Origin: Synechococcus sp. WH 8109
GTDB taxonomy: Bacteria > Cyanobacteriota > Cyanobacteriia > PCC-6307 > Cyanobiaceae
Assembly (NCBI RefSeq): GCF_000161795.2
Contig: NZ_CP006882.1
Location: forward strand, 1,178,001 to 1,242,000
DNA: 64,000 nt
Direction: 5' to 3'
A model generated the notes under the pieces. The model was not told the DNA's origin and did no database searches. It worked only from the letters and a program-made list of their open reading frames with translations. Position 1 is the stretch's first letter, and each line of letters begins with the position of its first letter. Below are positions 26,530-34,015 of this stretch, in pieces. The position numbers and the translations under genes are program-made.

Positions 26530-26647
26530 CAGCACTACCGTCCCACTGGAGTGAGTTCAAATACTCATTTCTGATCCAGGCATAGGCATTTCACTCCGTT
26601 GTCAGCCCAGACGGCCGAATCAGACTGAACTGAGTCGGACAACGACG

Positions 26648-26965
26648 ATGCCAAAGGTGCTTAAGGCGGCCTCACAAACGATTCGCAATCTGCTCAAGCC
26701 GGCAACTCAACACAGCTTCTCCGAAGACCGTCTGCGCAACGACCGGCAGAGCTACATCGCGATGACGCGGGCGCTGGTCGATGCCCAGCTCAAATGGCGT
26801 GATGCGGAGCTCAGCTCACGCCTCTGGAAAGAAGTAGCCGAGCGCGGCATGGATCGCGGCCGCCTGCTTCACCTCATCTACAGCGTTAACGCTCATCACG
26901 ATGATGAAGCTCTGCAGAACGCCGACACGGCCTATCTGCAGCTGGTTGATCCAAGGGATCCCTGA
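26648..26965 (+). CDS. Hypothetical protein (105 aa)
   Basis: The ATG-started frame encodes a soluble, helix-rich protein with SQTIRNLLKPATQHSFSEDR, then AMTRALVDAQLKWRDAELSS and RGRLLHLIYSVNAHHDDEAL. The composition is even and the start is clear. No family is recognised. It stands alone on the plus strand. Confidence 0.65.
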   Translation: MPKVLKAASQTIRNLLKPATQHSFSEDRLRNDRQSYIAMTRALVDAQLKWRDAELSSRLWKEVAERGMDRGRLLHLIYSVNAHHDDEALQNADTAYLQLVDPRDP

Positions 26966-26977
26966 GGCGGAACAGCC

Positions 26978-27211
26978 TTAGAGCTCAAACAAAGTGCCCA
27001 GCAGCATGGCGGGATGGGTTGACTCCCCTGCCGTGCTGCGTTCGAGCTGAACAGCCATAACACAGTGAGCCATGAATCGAACGGCCGAAAGAACAGCCAG
27101 ACCAATGCACAGGGGGCAGTGCGTGAGGGTCAAGACAGGGGCCTGCCGGAGTGATGGACCCATCCCAAAGCAGAAGCCGGGACGCGCCACGATCTCTTCA
27201 ACAAGCGTCAT
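26978..27211 (-). CDS. Hypothetical protein (77 aa), possibly membrane-associated
   Basis: An ATG-started frame encodes MTLVEEIVARPGFCFGMGPS and then a hydrophobic stretch with THCPLCIGLAVLSAVRF and MAHCVMAVQLE. The codon choice resembles that of neighbouring genes. The motif HCPLC could bind metal but is unsupported. A chance frame is still possible, as an opposing frame on the plus strand is also open. Confidence 0.4.
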   Translation of the reverse strand: MTLVEEIVARPGFCFGMGPSLRQAPVLTLTHCPLCIGLAVLSAVRFMAHCVMAVQLERSTAGESTHPAMLLGTLFEL

Positions 27212-27311
27212 GCAAGAGACCCACCCCCCACCACCCCGCTGGCAGGTGGTGAGGGGTGGAGTAGAGGGTGGCTGGTAAAGTTGTCGTTTATTGCTCTCTT
27301 TCGGGGAACGG

Positions 27312-27488
27312 ATGAGTCAGGTCACAGTCGGCGAAAACGAAGGTATTGAATCCGCGTTGCGTCGCTTCAAGCGCTCCGTCGCCAAAGCCGGCATCTTTTC
27401 TGATCTGCGTCGGATCCGTCACCACGAGACCCCTGTTGAGAAATACAAGCGCAAGCTGAAGCAGCGTTCACGCAACCGGCGTCGCTGA
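27312..27488 (+). CDS. rpsU: 30S ribosomal protein S21
   Basis: The 58-residue protein has the full S21 pattern: [20 protein letters not shown], then [20 protein letters not shown] and a very basic end ([14 protein letters not shown]). S21 sits on the small subunit platform and helps initiation. The start ATG lies after GGGGAACGG. A strong terminator follows 22 bases after the stop, so rpsU is a single-gene unit. It is one of the few core genes inside the accessory-like region. Confidence 0.97.
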
Positions 27489-27510
27489 GCTCCCACGACA
27501 CAGCAGTTGT

Positions 27511-27536
27511 AAACGGGCCCGAGGGCCCGTTTTTTT
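27511..27536 (+). terminator. Rho-independent terminator of rpsU
   Basis: ACGGGCCC, loop GA, GGGCCCGT and seven T form a strong hairpin. Confidence 0.92.
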
Positions 27537-27647
27537 GTGCCCGTCCGTTGCTCCAAGCGGATCAGCTCGCCACGTCACGCTCTACTTCACGGTGCGCTCT
27601 GGTTTTCGCCAGACTTCATAAATGCTTAATACGACCAAGACCAGCAG

Positions 27648-27887
27648 ATGGTGTTGATCAATCCCTTTTGCCCGATCAGCGCGGCAAAAATCGCTGGCTT
27701 GAAGACCACCGTGGTCTTGCTGTTGGTTTTACTAATGAAGTCGAAATTGCTGCGAATCAAGATGTCCCTCCTGGGATCTGTTCTTGGATTCGCAATGCTG
27801 GTGAGCTTTTTGCTCACCACAGGCCTACTCACTGCAATCACTGGCGGAGCCGTCGCTTACGCCGCCATGCAAAACCGGAGCAACTGA
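27648..27887 (+). CDS. Small membrane protein (79 aa)
   Basis: From the ATG at 27648 the protein has two hydrophobic parts: KTTVVLLLVLLM near residues 19-30 and SVLGFAMLVSFLLTTGLL near residues 43-60, with a Lys/Arg-rich link (KSKLLRIK). A shorter 41-residue form could start at the ATG at 27765. It is followed 3 bases later by the repeat-containing membrane protein and is probably in its operon. No family is recognised. Confidence 0.55.
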   Translation: MVLINPFCPISAAKIAGLKTTVVLLLVLLMKSKLLRIKMSLLGSVLGFAMLVSFLLTTGLLTAITGGAVAYAAMQNRSN

Positions 27888-27890
27888 GTC

Positions 27891-28547
27891 ATGCGCAATC
27901 GTCTTCCTTTCTTGAGCGGACTTGCATTGGCAACCCTCGGGGTTGCAGGTCTTGCCGGCGGTGGTTTGCTTTGGAATTTTCAGGGGCGCACCTTAGGGCT
28001 TGGCAGCACTGTCACGGCGTTGGTTCTGCTGGGAATCAGCTTTGTTCTGCTTCGGCCTGAACCACGACTTTCACCAATTGAAGTCCCTGAAGCCAGCCAG
28101 CCGCTCAAGATCAAGGCACCACAGGCATCCTTCCTTGGCCTGATGCTGGCGATCATCGGCACCTTCGGCATGGCGGGTTCCGGGTTGCTGTGGAACTTTC
28201 AGGGTTTGGCGTTTGGACTCACCGGCACCCTGACGGCCACCGTTGCTCTCTTGCTGAGTCTGCTTTTTCTGTGGCCCCTCGGCACCTCCAAAGCCAAAAC
28301 TTCTCTCAAGGCCGAGCCGGTAGATACGATCGAAGCTGTTTCGGAGAGCGCACCTCCCGCACAAACCACAGCAGAAGCCATTGCAGAATTGCTGGCAGCA
28401 GAGCAGCAGCAGCGCCCAGAACTGACATTGGTGAATTTCGCTCCGCTGAACCTGTTGCCGGGCCAGAGCGTCCCCACAAAATCTCGCCGCGCAGGCAGTT
28501 CTCTTGGTCGTTATCGCTCAATGGCTAACGATTTGTTCAAGAGCTGA
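27891..28547 (+). CDS. Membrane protein built from a duplicated two-helix unit
   Basis: The 218-residue protein carries two copies of one unit. Copy 1 spans about residues 8-54 (ALATLGVAGLAGGGLLWNFQ then GRTLGLG). Copy 2 spans about residues 83-128 (LGLMLAIIGTFGMAGSGLLW then NFQGLAFGLTG). Each has a glycine-rich helix, the motif GLLWNFQG, and a second helix. The copies are joined by a polar linker (EPRLSPIEVPEASQP). The last 80 or so residues are polar and rich in Ala, Glu and Pro, ending in a basic stretch with TKSRRAGSSLGRYRS. I know no named family. The end overlaps the convergent 98-residue gene by 11 bases. Confidence 0.8.
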   Translation: MRNRLPFLSGLALATLGVAGLAGGGLLWNFQGRTLGLGSTVTALVLLGISFVLLRPEPRLSPIEVPEASQPLKIKAPQASFLGLMLAIIGTFGMAGSGLLWNFQGLAFGLTGTLTATVALLLSLLFLWPLGTSKAKTSLKAEPVDTIEAVSESAPPAQTTAEAIAELLAAEQQQRPELTLVNFAPLNLLPGQSVPTKSRRAGSSLGRYRSMANDLFKS

Positions 28548-28833
28548 AGTCTCTCCAGAGATTGCGAATTTGTCGGTGCCAGGGTGTGATGTTGAGATCA
28601 GGGCGCTGAACATTTGATCTGGGTTGATCAACACTTAATCCAGCCTCTTCCATCTCCCGTCGCAGACGACGGGTGATTGGGATGAGCGCGATTGAAAGCA
28701 CCAAAGCTGCGAGAAGCAGAAAGGGAAGTAACGACACCAGCCAAATGGTGGCAACCACGGTGATTGCACCAGCCATAACCGTCTTCAGCCATCGCGGCAG
28801 GGTTCTGCTCTGTTGACCTGGAAGTTGCTTCAT
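28537..28833 (-). CDS. Membrane protein (98 aa)
   Basis: The N-terminal part is basic, then two closely spaced hydrophobic stretches follow (VMAGAITVVATIWLVSLLPF and LLLAALVLSIALIPI), which could be one helical hairpin. The C-terminal half is charged and soluble (TRRLRREMEEAGLSVDQPRS ... RQIRNLWRDF). It overlaps the upstream 63-residue gene by 4 bases (ATGA) and ends 11 bases inside the convergent repeat-protein gene. It is the last member of a three-gene run of small membrane proteins. Confidence 0.7.
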   Translation of the reverse strand: MKQLPGQQSRTLPRWLKTVMAGAITVVATIWLVSLLPFLLLAALVLSIALIPITRRLRREMEEAGLSVDQPRSNVQRPDLNITPWHRQIRNLWRDFSS

Positions 28834-29021
28834 GGCTCAGGACAGTCCGTTCGCCCTTGAAAAATCCGCTGGAGTTCACGTTGAAATGCTGTTGCGCTGA
28901 GTGGTTCCCCCAAGCGCCTGCGTTGGTTGCTCCGAAGAACAGCTCCAATCCAACAAACCTGCAGAGCAACCAACAGCGAAGCAATGATCAGAACCGGAGA
29001 TTCAAGTTCATTCCACTGCAT
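28830..29021 (-). CDS. Small membrane protein (63 aa)
   Basis: It begins MQWNELESPVLIIASLLVAL and continues QVCWIGAVLRS, giving one helix; the tail is soluble and Arg-rich (NQRRRLGEPLSATAFQRELQ). It starts 6 bases after the upstream 51-residue gene and overlaps the next by 4 bases, so the three form an operon. Confidence 0.65.
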   Translation of the reverse strand: MQWNELESPVLIIASLLVALQVCWIGAVLRSNQRRRLGEPLSATAFQRELQRIFQGRTDCPEP

Positions 29022-29027
29022 CTCAGT

Positions 29028-29183
29028 TCAGTAACTGGATTGGGGCAGGGTGAAGCCCGACTGCATATGACCAACATCAAGCATCACATAGGTAAGCCAA
29101 ATCAGCACTGCTGCAACACCAGCCCCTGCAGCAACCTTGGCCAAGGAGCGGCCGATCATCTCGAGCAGGCTGACCTCTTTCAT
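29028..29183 (-). CDS. Small membrane protein (51 aa)
   Basis: The ATG-started frame has a polar lead MKEVSLLEMIGRSLAKVA, a helix with AGAGVAAVLIWLTYVML and a polar tail DVGHMQSGFTLPQSSY. It is the first gene of a three-gene minus-strand operon of small membrane proteins and lies 61 bases downstream of the DoxX terminator. Confidence 0.6.
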   Translation of the reverse strand: MKEVSLLEMIGRSLAKVAAGAGVAAVLIWLTYVMLDVGHMQSGFTLPQSSY

Positions 29184-29243
29184 CGCGTTGATCCAACTTG
29201 GATGATTCTGACGCGTCTTTCGCCCATACCGTCGCCAGCCATC

Positions 29244-29270
29244 AAAAAAGCCCCACCATGGCGGGGCTTT
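29244..29270 (-). terminator. Rho-independent terminator after DoxX gene
   Basis: On the minus strand AAGCCCCGCC, ATGG, TGGGGCTTTTTT forms a GC-rich hairpin with a T run. It lies 22 bases after the DoxX stop. Confidence 0.85.
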
Positions 29271-29291
29271 AAGACCTGGTCACGCTGGCGT

Positions 29292-29795
29292 TCAGCGGCT
29301 GGCCACGGCCTCTTCCAAAACAGCGGCCTCGCCACCTGCGAAATCCGTGTCTTCCGCAGCAGAAAATTGCATGTCGGGCTCAAGGCGACGGGCGATGAGC
29401 TCATCAATGGAAAAGACGCCTGGGCCACAGGCGAGAACGGCCACAGCAGCCGCGAAATAAAGACCAAGCAGCTCCAGCAAATAGATGTTGAAGCCCGCTG
29501 TGACGATGGCGTGATAGATGGCGACGGAAATCGTACCCGCCACTGCCAAGGCTCCCATCCGCGTCAGCAACCCAGTGATCAACAACCAGCTGCCAATCAC
29601 CTCAGAGAACGCTGCGACGTAGGAGAGAAGGATCGGAAAGGGTAGATGGAGAGGGCGAACAAATGCATCTGCAAAATTCTCGATATTGGCGAGCTTTTCG
29701 TAACCGTGGTGAATCAGCAGCGCGCCGGTGAACACCCGAAGCAGAAGCAGACCGAGATCGCCAGCAATGGGGCGGATCAGAATGGCGCGAATCAC
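29292..29795 (-). CDS. DoxX family membrane protein
   Basis: The 167-residue protein has four membrane helices and the DoxX pattern: LGLLLLRVFTGALLIHHGYE followed by KLANIENFADAF, then LLSYVAAFSEVIGSWLLITG and LTRMGALAVAGTIS. DoxX-like proteins are linked to quinone or thiol redox chemistry in the membrane, but the function in cyanobacteria is unclear. The C-terminal 40 residues form an acidic soluble tail (SAAEDTDFAGGEAAVLEEAV). The start is GTG at 29795. It stands as a single gene with its own terminator. Confidence 0.9.
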   Translation of the reverse strand: MIRAILIRPIAGDLGLLLLRVFTGALLIHHGYEKLANIENFADAFVRPLHLPFPILLSYVAAFSEVIGSWLLITGLLTRMGALAVAGTISVAIYHAIVTAGFNIYLLELLGLYFAAAVAVLACGPGVFSIDELIARRLEPDMQFSAAEDTDFAGGEAAVLEEAVASR

Positions 29796-29886
29796 CGCAG
29801 AACACGTCGACTACACACAACTTAAATAAGTTGCGTGCACTTACGCGGCTTCGCGCCAGGGCGGAGCAAGGAATGGGTACTTTTAC

Positions 29887-30105
29887 TCAGTCGTCGTAGA
29901 CCAGACACTCGGGCTCGTCGGGGTTCTGCTCGCAGAACAACTCAAGGGGTGAGGGGTCATGGGGATCATCAGGAAATTCTTTCTTGTGATCCAACAGCCA
30001 CTGCAGCTCCTCCGTGAGATGACGCACCTTGCCTTCGTTGTGCTCAGACAGGGCCTTAAGGAACTCCTCCTGGTCCTTCTGAATGTGCTCGTCAATCGTT
30101 TTCAT
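29887..30105 (-). CDS. CP12-like protein lacking the N-terminal cysteine pair
   Basis: CP12 is a redox-controlled linker that inactivates GAPDH and phosphoribulokinase. The 72-residue product (start ATG 30105; another ATG 15 bases upstream) ends in the CP12 hallmark ELFCEQNPDEPECLVYDD, with C58 and C67 spaced as in the GAPDH-binding loop. The N-terminal half (EEFLKALSEHNEGKVRHLTE and WLLDHKKEF) is helical and has no cysteine, so the second disulfide of canonical CP12 is missing. It may bind GAPDH without forming the full complex, or serve another partner. Confidence 0.85.
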   Translation of the reverse strand: MKTIDEHIQKDQEEFLKALSEHNEGKVRHLTEELQWLLDHKKEFPDDPHDPSPLELFCEQNPDEPECLVYDD

Positions 30106-30281
30106 GACTGAAACTGTCATCTGGCTGACATTCGGGTGTTAGCGAAGACCACCCCGATCGATCAGTCGGTAGATCTACCTTTGTGGCCGAAACCACACAA
30201 CAGATCCGCTTCGGGCCCCATCACGTCCTGTGACACCACAGTGGCCATTGGACGGTGGCCGCAGGAAAGTCAGGACGGCTG

Positions 30282-30452
30282 ATGGTTGAGTTGATGCAAT
30301 TTTCCGAACGCAGCGTTCTGACGGGGCTGCTTGTCTTCGCCGTAGGAGTTGTGGTGGGAATCGGAATTGGCTCAGCCAGTGCTGTTGCCGCCCTAACCCA
30401 AGGCGCACCTGACGTTCTGCAGAGTTGGTCGGGGGTGGTTGCCCTGCCGTAA
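30282..30452 (+). CDS. Small membrane protein (56 aa)
   Basis: From ATG 30282 (after CAGGACGGCT) the protein starts MVELMQFSERSVLTGLLVFA and continues with a Gly/Val-rich helix (VGVVVGIGIGSASAVAAL), ending GAPDVLQSWSGVVALP. Upstream ORF extension is open but lacks a good start. No family is recognised. Confidence 0.6.
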   Translation: MVELMQFSERSVLTGLLVFAVGVVVGIGIGSASAVAALTQGAPDVLQSWSGVVALP

Positions 30453-30509
30453 AGGTTGACGAGCAAGCCTTTCCGGCCTATCAGAAACGCAGATCGGGTG
30501 AGTCGCGCG

Positions 30510-30599
30510 ATGCTGTCAGATGAGCGGCAGATTTTTAGTCGTGACAAGAAGCCAATGCGGCAACTCCTGAAACGGCTTCAACGCTTTTTGTTCGGATAA
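30510..30599 (+). CDS. Possible 29-aa basic peptide
   Basis: The ATG-started frame encodes MLSDERQIFSRDKKPMRQLL and KRLQRFLFG, a short amphipathic basic helix. It ends directly against the stop of the convergent gene at 30600. It is very short and may be chance. Confidence 0.25.
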   Translation: MLSDERQIFSRDKKPMRQLLKRLQRFLFG

Positions 30600-30782
30600 T
30601 CAACGCGTTCCAACACTGATATTCCCCGCGCCAATCAACTGTTCAAGACGTGCAGTAAGTTTCATTTCGGTGCGATCAAATCGTTCCTGATTACCGGCGA
30701 CATAAGCAAGCTCTTCATTGGTGATCACCTGGTGGGTGACGGCGTCAAGGTAAATCTGAACCAGGGACATCCACTTCGGCAT
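30600..30782 (-). CDS. Small hypothetical protein, paralogue of 34016-34210 (60 aa)
   Basis: The ATG at 30782 gives MPKWMSLVQIYLDAVTHQVI followed by TNEELAYVAGNQERFDRTEM and ARLEQLIGAGNISVGTR. It aligns over its full length to the plus-strand protein at 34016: (M)(S/T)L...(Y/F)L(D/E)A...VITN.E.A(Y/W)V...Q..F.RTE....RL..LI..G.I..G.R. The pattern suggests a compact three-helix fold with a conserved FxRTE turn. I know no named family. Two copies within 3.5 kb imply a local lineage-specific family. Confidence 0.75.
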   Translation of the reverse strand: MPKWMSLVQIYLDAVTHQVITNEELAYVAGNQERFDRTEMKLTARLEQLIGAGNISVGTR

Positions 30783-30847
30783 CAACCGGCGGCCATCCTG
30801 GCAACACTTGAACGAAAACGGTGAATCGGGCCACGTGGAACTGAGCT

Positions 30848-31345
30848 ATGGATCGAGAGACCATTCAGAGCCTGATCAAGCAATGCAGTTTGGGGCTGTT
30901 CGATCTGGCCTGTGCCGTTAGCGGACACCCGAGCTGGGACCTCAACGTGCCTGTGGGGGTGATAGATGCACGACGCTCCAAACCAAAGCTGATGGTGAGT
31001 GCCATCGGCACGATCAACTCAACCCTGAAGGCCTCATCCACCATTGCCCACCCGTTGATGGTGCGCCTGTTCGAACGGTTCGAAGACGTGGGACTGGAAC
31101 AGGCGTTGACGGAAATGAAAAGTGGTGAGGATGGGGAGGCGTTCTGCGAGGTCTGGCAGGCCTACAGGGATGAACGCCGTTGTGGTGATGCCCCGATGTG
31201 GAGCATCGAAGACGCCACAGCCTTTGTGGTGCACTCCCGCAAGGCTCACGCTGATCGTGAAGTGGCCTGCGTCGCCATTCTCCCGGGGGATCCCCACCGC
31301 ATCATCACTTTTTCAGTTCCTATCACCTTCCTTACACGAGATTGA
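30848..31345 (+). CDS. Hypothetical protein (165 aa)
   Basis: This soluble protein begins MDRETIQSLIKQCSLGLFDL. It includes VSGHPSWDLNVPVGVIDARR, SAIGTINSTLKASSTIAHPL and CEVWQAYRDERRCGDAPMWS. No membrane segment or familiar motif is seen. The stop overlaps the TTG/GTG start region of the TauE-family gene, so the two may be coupled. Confidence 0.75.
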   Translation: MDRETIQSLIKQCSLGLFDLACAVSGHPSWDLNVPVGVIDARRSKPKLMVSAIGTINSTLKASSTIAHPLMVRLFERFEDVGLEQALTEMKSGEDGEAFCEVWQAYRDERRCGDAPMWSIEDATAFVVHSRKAHADREVACVAILPGDPHRIITFSVPITFLTRD

Positions 31346-32112
31346 GTGTGTCCGAACTGCTAATGCAAATCGCCCTGCTGGGCATCGCCATCGGCGCCAA
31401 TGCCCTCTCGGCTCTGGCGGGAGGGGGAGCAGGACTGGTTCAACTGCCCGCACTCATCCTTCTGGGCCTTCCTTTCTCCATGGCACTGGCCACCCACAAG
31501 GTGGCCAGTGTTGCGCTGGGGCTAGGAGCGAGTGGGCGTCATTGGCGTGCCAGCAGTCTTGACCTGAAACGCTCGGCGCTGGTGTTGGCCGCTGGTCTTC
31601 CTGGAGTGTTTGTGGGAGCCAGCATGGTTCTTGCGCTGCCCGATCAAGTTGCCACCGCGAGCCTTGGGCTGCTGACCCTGGGGCTGGGTGTTTATTCGGC
31701 CCGGAAACCGAATCTGGGGACGACAGACCAGCCCTACCAGCTGACAGCCCGCACCGTTGGGCTTGGCAGTTGCGGGCTGTTCATCATTGGCGTTCTCAAC
31801 GGATCCCTCACCTCAGGCACGGGGTTGTTCGTCACTCTGTGGCTGGTGAGCTGGTTTGGGCTGAGCTACGCCAGAGCCGTTGCCCACACCCTGGTGCTAG
31901 TGGGCCTGGGGTGGAATGGCACCGGTGCGGTGGTGCTGGGTTTAAGCGGTGAAATCCGTTGGGACTGGCTTCCACCGCTGGTGCTGGGTTCGCTGATCGG
32001 AGGCTTCCTGGGAGCCCACTATTCCCTGGTGAGAGGAAGCCGCCTGGTCAAACAAGCCTTCGAGATCTTGGCGCTGCTGATGGGTGGATCACTGCTGATC
32101 CGCAGCCTCTGA
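31342..32112 (+). CDS. TauE/SafE family sulfite- or anion-exporter-like permease
   Basis: The 256-residue protein has about eight helices in two related halves, as in the TauE/SafE (DUF81) family. The first half shows ANALSALAGGGAGLVQLPAL and LPFSMALATHKVASVALGLG. The second has GSCGLFIIGVLNGSLTSGTG and LFVTLWLVSWFGLSYARAVA with AHTLVLVGLGWN. Family members move sulfite, sulfonates or other organic anions across the membrane; the substrate here is unknown. The longest frame begins TTG at 31342, a GTG at 31348 gives nearly the same protein, and both overlap the upstream stop. Confidence 0.9.
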   Translation: MSVSELLMQIALLGIAIGANALSALAGGGAGLVQLPALILLGLPFSMALATHKVASVALGLGASGRHWRASSLDLKRSALVLAAGLPGVFVGASMVLALPDQVATASLGLLTLGLGVYSARKPNLGTTDQPYQLTARTVGLGSCGLFIIGVLNGSLTSGTGLFVTLWLVSWFGLSYARAVAHTLVLVGLGWNGTGAVVLGLSGEIRWDWLPPLVLGSLIGGFLGAHYSLVRGSRLVKQAFEILALLMGGSLLIRSL

Positions 32113-32319
32113 ATCGGCGTCTGTAAGGAAACGCCCCGAAAACCGCGTGGCCAACACCACTGTTGCGGCCCCGTAGGCGATGAACGTCACCGCCTGACCA
32201 GAGCTGGCCGTTTCGTAGACCTCACCCGTCAGCAGCATCCAGTCCATCAAGGACGCCACCGTTCCCCAGATCACCACCCAGACGGACACGTAAGCAACAC
32301 CACGGAAGGTCCGATTCAC
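32089..32319 (-). CDS. Small membrane protein (76 aa)
   Basis: Starting at GTG, the protein has two hydrophobic helices: YVSVWVVIWGTVASLMDWML near the N-terminus and AVTFIAYGAATVVLA near residues 43-57. A polar tail RFSGRFLTDADSEAADQQ follows. Its end overlaps the convergent TauE gene by 24 bases. No family is recognised. Confidence 0.65.
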   Translation of the reverse strand: MNRTFRGVAYVSVWVVIWGTVASLMDWMLLTGEVYETASSGQAVTFIAYGAATVVLATRFSGRFLTDADSEAADQQ

Positions 32320-32389
32320 AAGGCCATGGATCGAGCGAACCCGACGCTAGTGGAAGTCGCTCGAACGAGGAAGGCCTGCGGCTCCCGTA

Positions 32390-32686
32390 ATGTCGCTGAT
32401 TGAACCGGTTGAGGGGATGCCGAAGAAACGCCGCAAGCTCAACAAAGAGATGGAAGCGGAGATGGCCGCTGCCAAGCGCAAGATTGAGCTGGTGGGCGCG
32501 CTGATCAACGACATCCGCGATGAAGACATCCAGGGTGAGTACCTCGGCGCCTTCACGCAAATCCGCAGCGCTGTGGTGAATCTGATCGCGAAGTACACCA
32601 CGGACGGATTCTGCGAAGAAACCGAGGGCCTTCTGGCGCTGTACAAGGGCTTGATTGAGCAGTTTGAAGAGGAGTACGAGCTCTGA
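32390..32686 (+). CDS. Hypothetical protein (98 aa)
   Basis: This soluble, highly charged protein may start at ATG 32390 or, more naturally, at ATG 32417 with MPKKRRKLNKEMEAEMAAAK. It has a long helix, then ALINDIRDEDIQGEYLGAFT and a Glu-rich end (YKGLIEQFEEEYEL). A regular heptad-like pattern suggests helices that pack with a partner. Function is unknown. Confidence 0.65.
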   Translation: MSLIEPVEGMPKKRRKLNKEMEAEMAAAKRKIELVGALINDIRDEDIQGEYLGAFTQIRSAVVNLIAKYTTDGFCEETEGLLALYKGLIEQFEEEYEL

Positions 32687-32738
32687 ACAGGCACTAACGC
32701 AGCACAGTGTTTAGGTTCACTTGCCTTCGTGCCTTGCC

Positions 32739-32864
32739 ATGGCTCTTCGAGAGACCAAACCACAGGTTTCGCCGCTGCGCCTCAAGATCACCGTGTTGAT
32801 CGCCGGCTTCGGCCCCCTGGTCGCCATTGGCCTCTGGCTTCAGTCCAAGGGGTTTTTCAACTGA
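32739..32864 (+). CDS. Small membrane protein (41 aa)
   Basis: The ATG-started frame has a polar, basic lead (ALRETKPQVSPLRLK) and one helix (ITVLIAGFGPLVAIGLWL), ending QSKGFFN. It is followed 4 bases later by a secreted peptide gene and then by a SnoaL-like gene, so the three may be one operon. Confidence 0.55.
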   Translation: MALRETKPQVSPLRLKITVLIAGFGPLVAIGLWLQSKGFFN

Positions 32865-32868
32865 TGCC

Positions 32869-32970
32869 ATGCATCGATTCCTCGCCACGGCTGGACTTCT
32901 CAGCCTCGGCCTGGTTCCCGGCGTGAGCTGGGCCGAGACCATGACAGCTCAGGTGGGCGCTGACTTCTGA
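32869..32970 (+). CDS. Small signal-peptide protein (33 aa)
   Basis: The product is almost only a signal peptide: MHRFLATAGLLSLGLVPGVS followed by a likely WAET cleavage region and about 12 mature residues. The stop overlaps the start of the SnoaL-like gene (TGATG), which suggests coupling. It may be a leader or a tiny exported peptide. Confidence 0.5.
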   Translation: MHRFLATAGLLSLGLVPGVSWAETMTAQVGADF

Positions 32971-33416
32971 TGACAACACCAATGATTCACCCTCCGCTGG
33001 ACGCAGAACAGATCCGTGTCCTGTTCACCAAGCCCTACGGCACACCCGGCCCCACAGCTGCGCAGTGGAAAGCCGTCTATTCCAATGACGTGCATTTCAC
33101 CGATCCAACCCAGGAACGGCAGGGCATTGACGCCTACATCCTTGCCCAGGACGGTCTGATGCAGCGCTGTGAGGACGTGTTCCTGGAAACGGAATCGGTG
33201 GTGGTGAACGATGAAACAGCCTTTGTTGAATGGCGCATGGGCCTCAAGATCAAAGGGATTGAGTTCATCTACCCCGGAGCGACCCGGCTCCGTTTCAATC
33301 CAGACGGAAAGATCGGGGACCACCGCGATTATTTCGATTTCGTAGGCCCCACGTTTGCTCCAGTGCCCGTGATTGGTGGACTGGTGCGCTGGCTCTACAA
33401 ACGCTTCGTTGCCTGA
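32970..33416 (+). CDS. SnoaL/NTF2-like fold protein
   Basis: The 148 residues match the SnoaL/NTF2-like cone fold. An N-terminal helix region is followed by WKAVYSNDVHFTDPTQERQG, in which HFTDP is typical of SnoaL strands. VVVNDETAFVEWRMGLKIKG, FIYPGATRLRFNPDGKI and DHRDYFDF follow. Such folds act as small hydrolases, isomerases or ligand-binding modules; the ligand here is unknown. It overlaps the preceding tiny gene and the following P-loop kinase gene. Confidence 0.82.
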   Translation: MTTPMIHPPLDAEQIRVLFTKPYGTPGPTAAQWKAVYSNDVHFTDPTQERQGIDAYILAQDGLMQRCEDVFLETESVVVNDETAFVEWRMGLKIKGIEFIYPGATRLRFNPDGKIGDHRDYFDFVGPTFAPVPVIGGLVRWLYKRFVA

Positions 33417-33948
33417 ACCACGGGCCCAGGGCCATCTCTTGATCGGTCCCCCGGGCAGCGGCAAGTCCACCCTCGCCAGGATCCTCTCTCCGCGGCTACC
33501 TGCACGGGTGATCGCCAATGACGCTCTGAGGGAACAGCTGTGGGGAGACGCGAATGTGCAGGCCCCTTGGTCTGAATTGGAACCCCATCTGCATGGCGCC
33601 ATCGACCGCGCCATCGCTGATGGCGACAACGTGCTGGTGGATGCCACCCATACGCAACTCAACTGGCGCCAAGTGTTGATGCAGCGAAGCATGGGGGGCC
33701 AGCACCTTCAATGGACCGGTTGGTGGTTGCAGACACCGTTGGATCAGTGCCTGGTCTGGAACCGCTGCCGCCAACGGTCCGTTCCAGAGGCCGTGATTCG
33801 TGCGATGCACTTGAGGCTGAACAGTCCCCCCAACAGGCCCGACCTCAGCGAAGGATTCACAAGGTTGATCCGCCTCAATCCCGCCGGCTCACAGCTCAAC
33901 AATCAGATGAACCGAGCCCTCCAGACCATCCTTAATCCCTTGCCATGA
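33409..33948 (+). CDS. P-loop kinase-like ATPase (AAA_33 / polynucleotide kinase type)
   Basis: The 179-residue product, taken from TTG 33409 inside the end of the previous gene, has a Walker A at once: HLLIGPPGSGKSTLARILS. Next come VIANDALREQLWGD, whose Asp is typical for zeta-toxin or polynucleotide-kinase relatives, and the Walker B-like DNVLVDATHTQLNWRQ. The lid-like RCRQRSVPEAVIRAMHLRL has the basic residues expected. The phosphorylated substrate is unknown. An upstream ATG-less extension of 12 codons is open but would overlap the SnoaL gene by 44 bases. Confidence 0.82.
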   Translation: MPEPRAQGHLLIGPPGSGKSTLARILSPRLPARVIANDALREQLWGDANVQAPWSELEPHLHGAIDRAIADGDNVLVDATHTQLNWRQVLMQRSMGGQHLQWTGWWLQTPLDQCLVWNRCRQRSVPEAVIRAMHLRLNSPPNRPDLSEGFTRLIRLNPAGSQLNNQMNRALQTILNPLP

Positions 33949-34015
33949 AGAAAGGTGAGCAGGTCATGCACCCCCTTTGAAGTCCCATCAACGTGATTCC
34001 AACGGCACAAGTGTC

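Noticed and set aside
27000-27290. Possible hairpin in CACCACCCCGCTGGCAGGTGGTGAGGGGTGG
   Set aside because: No T run and only partial pairing, so I did not call a terminator or RNA.
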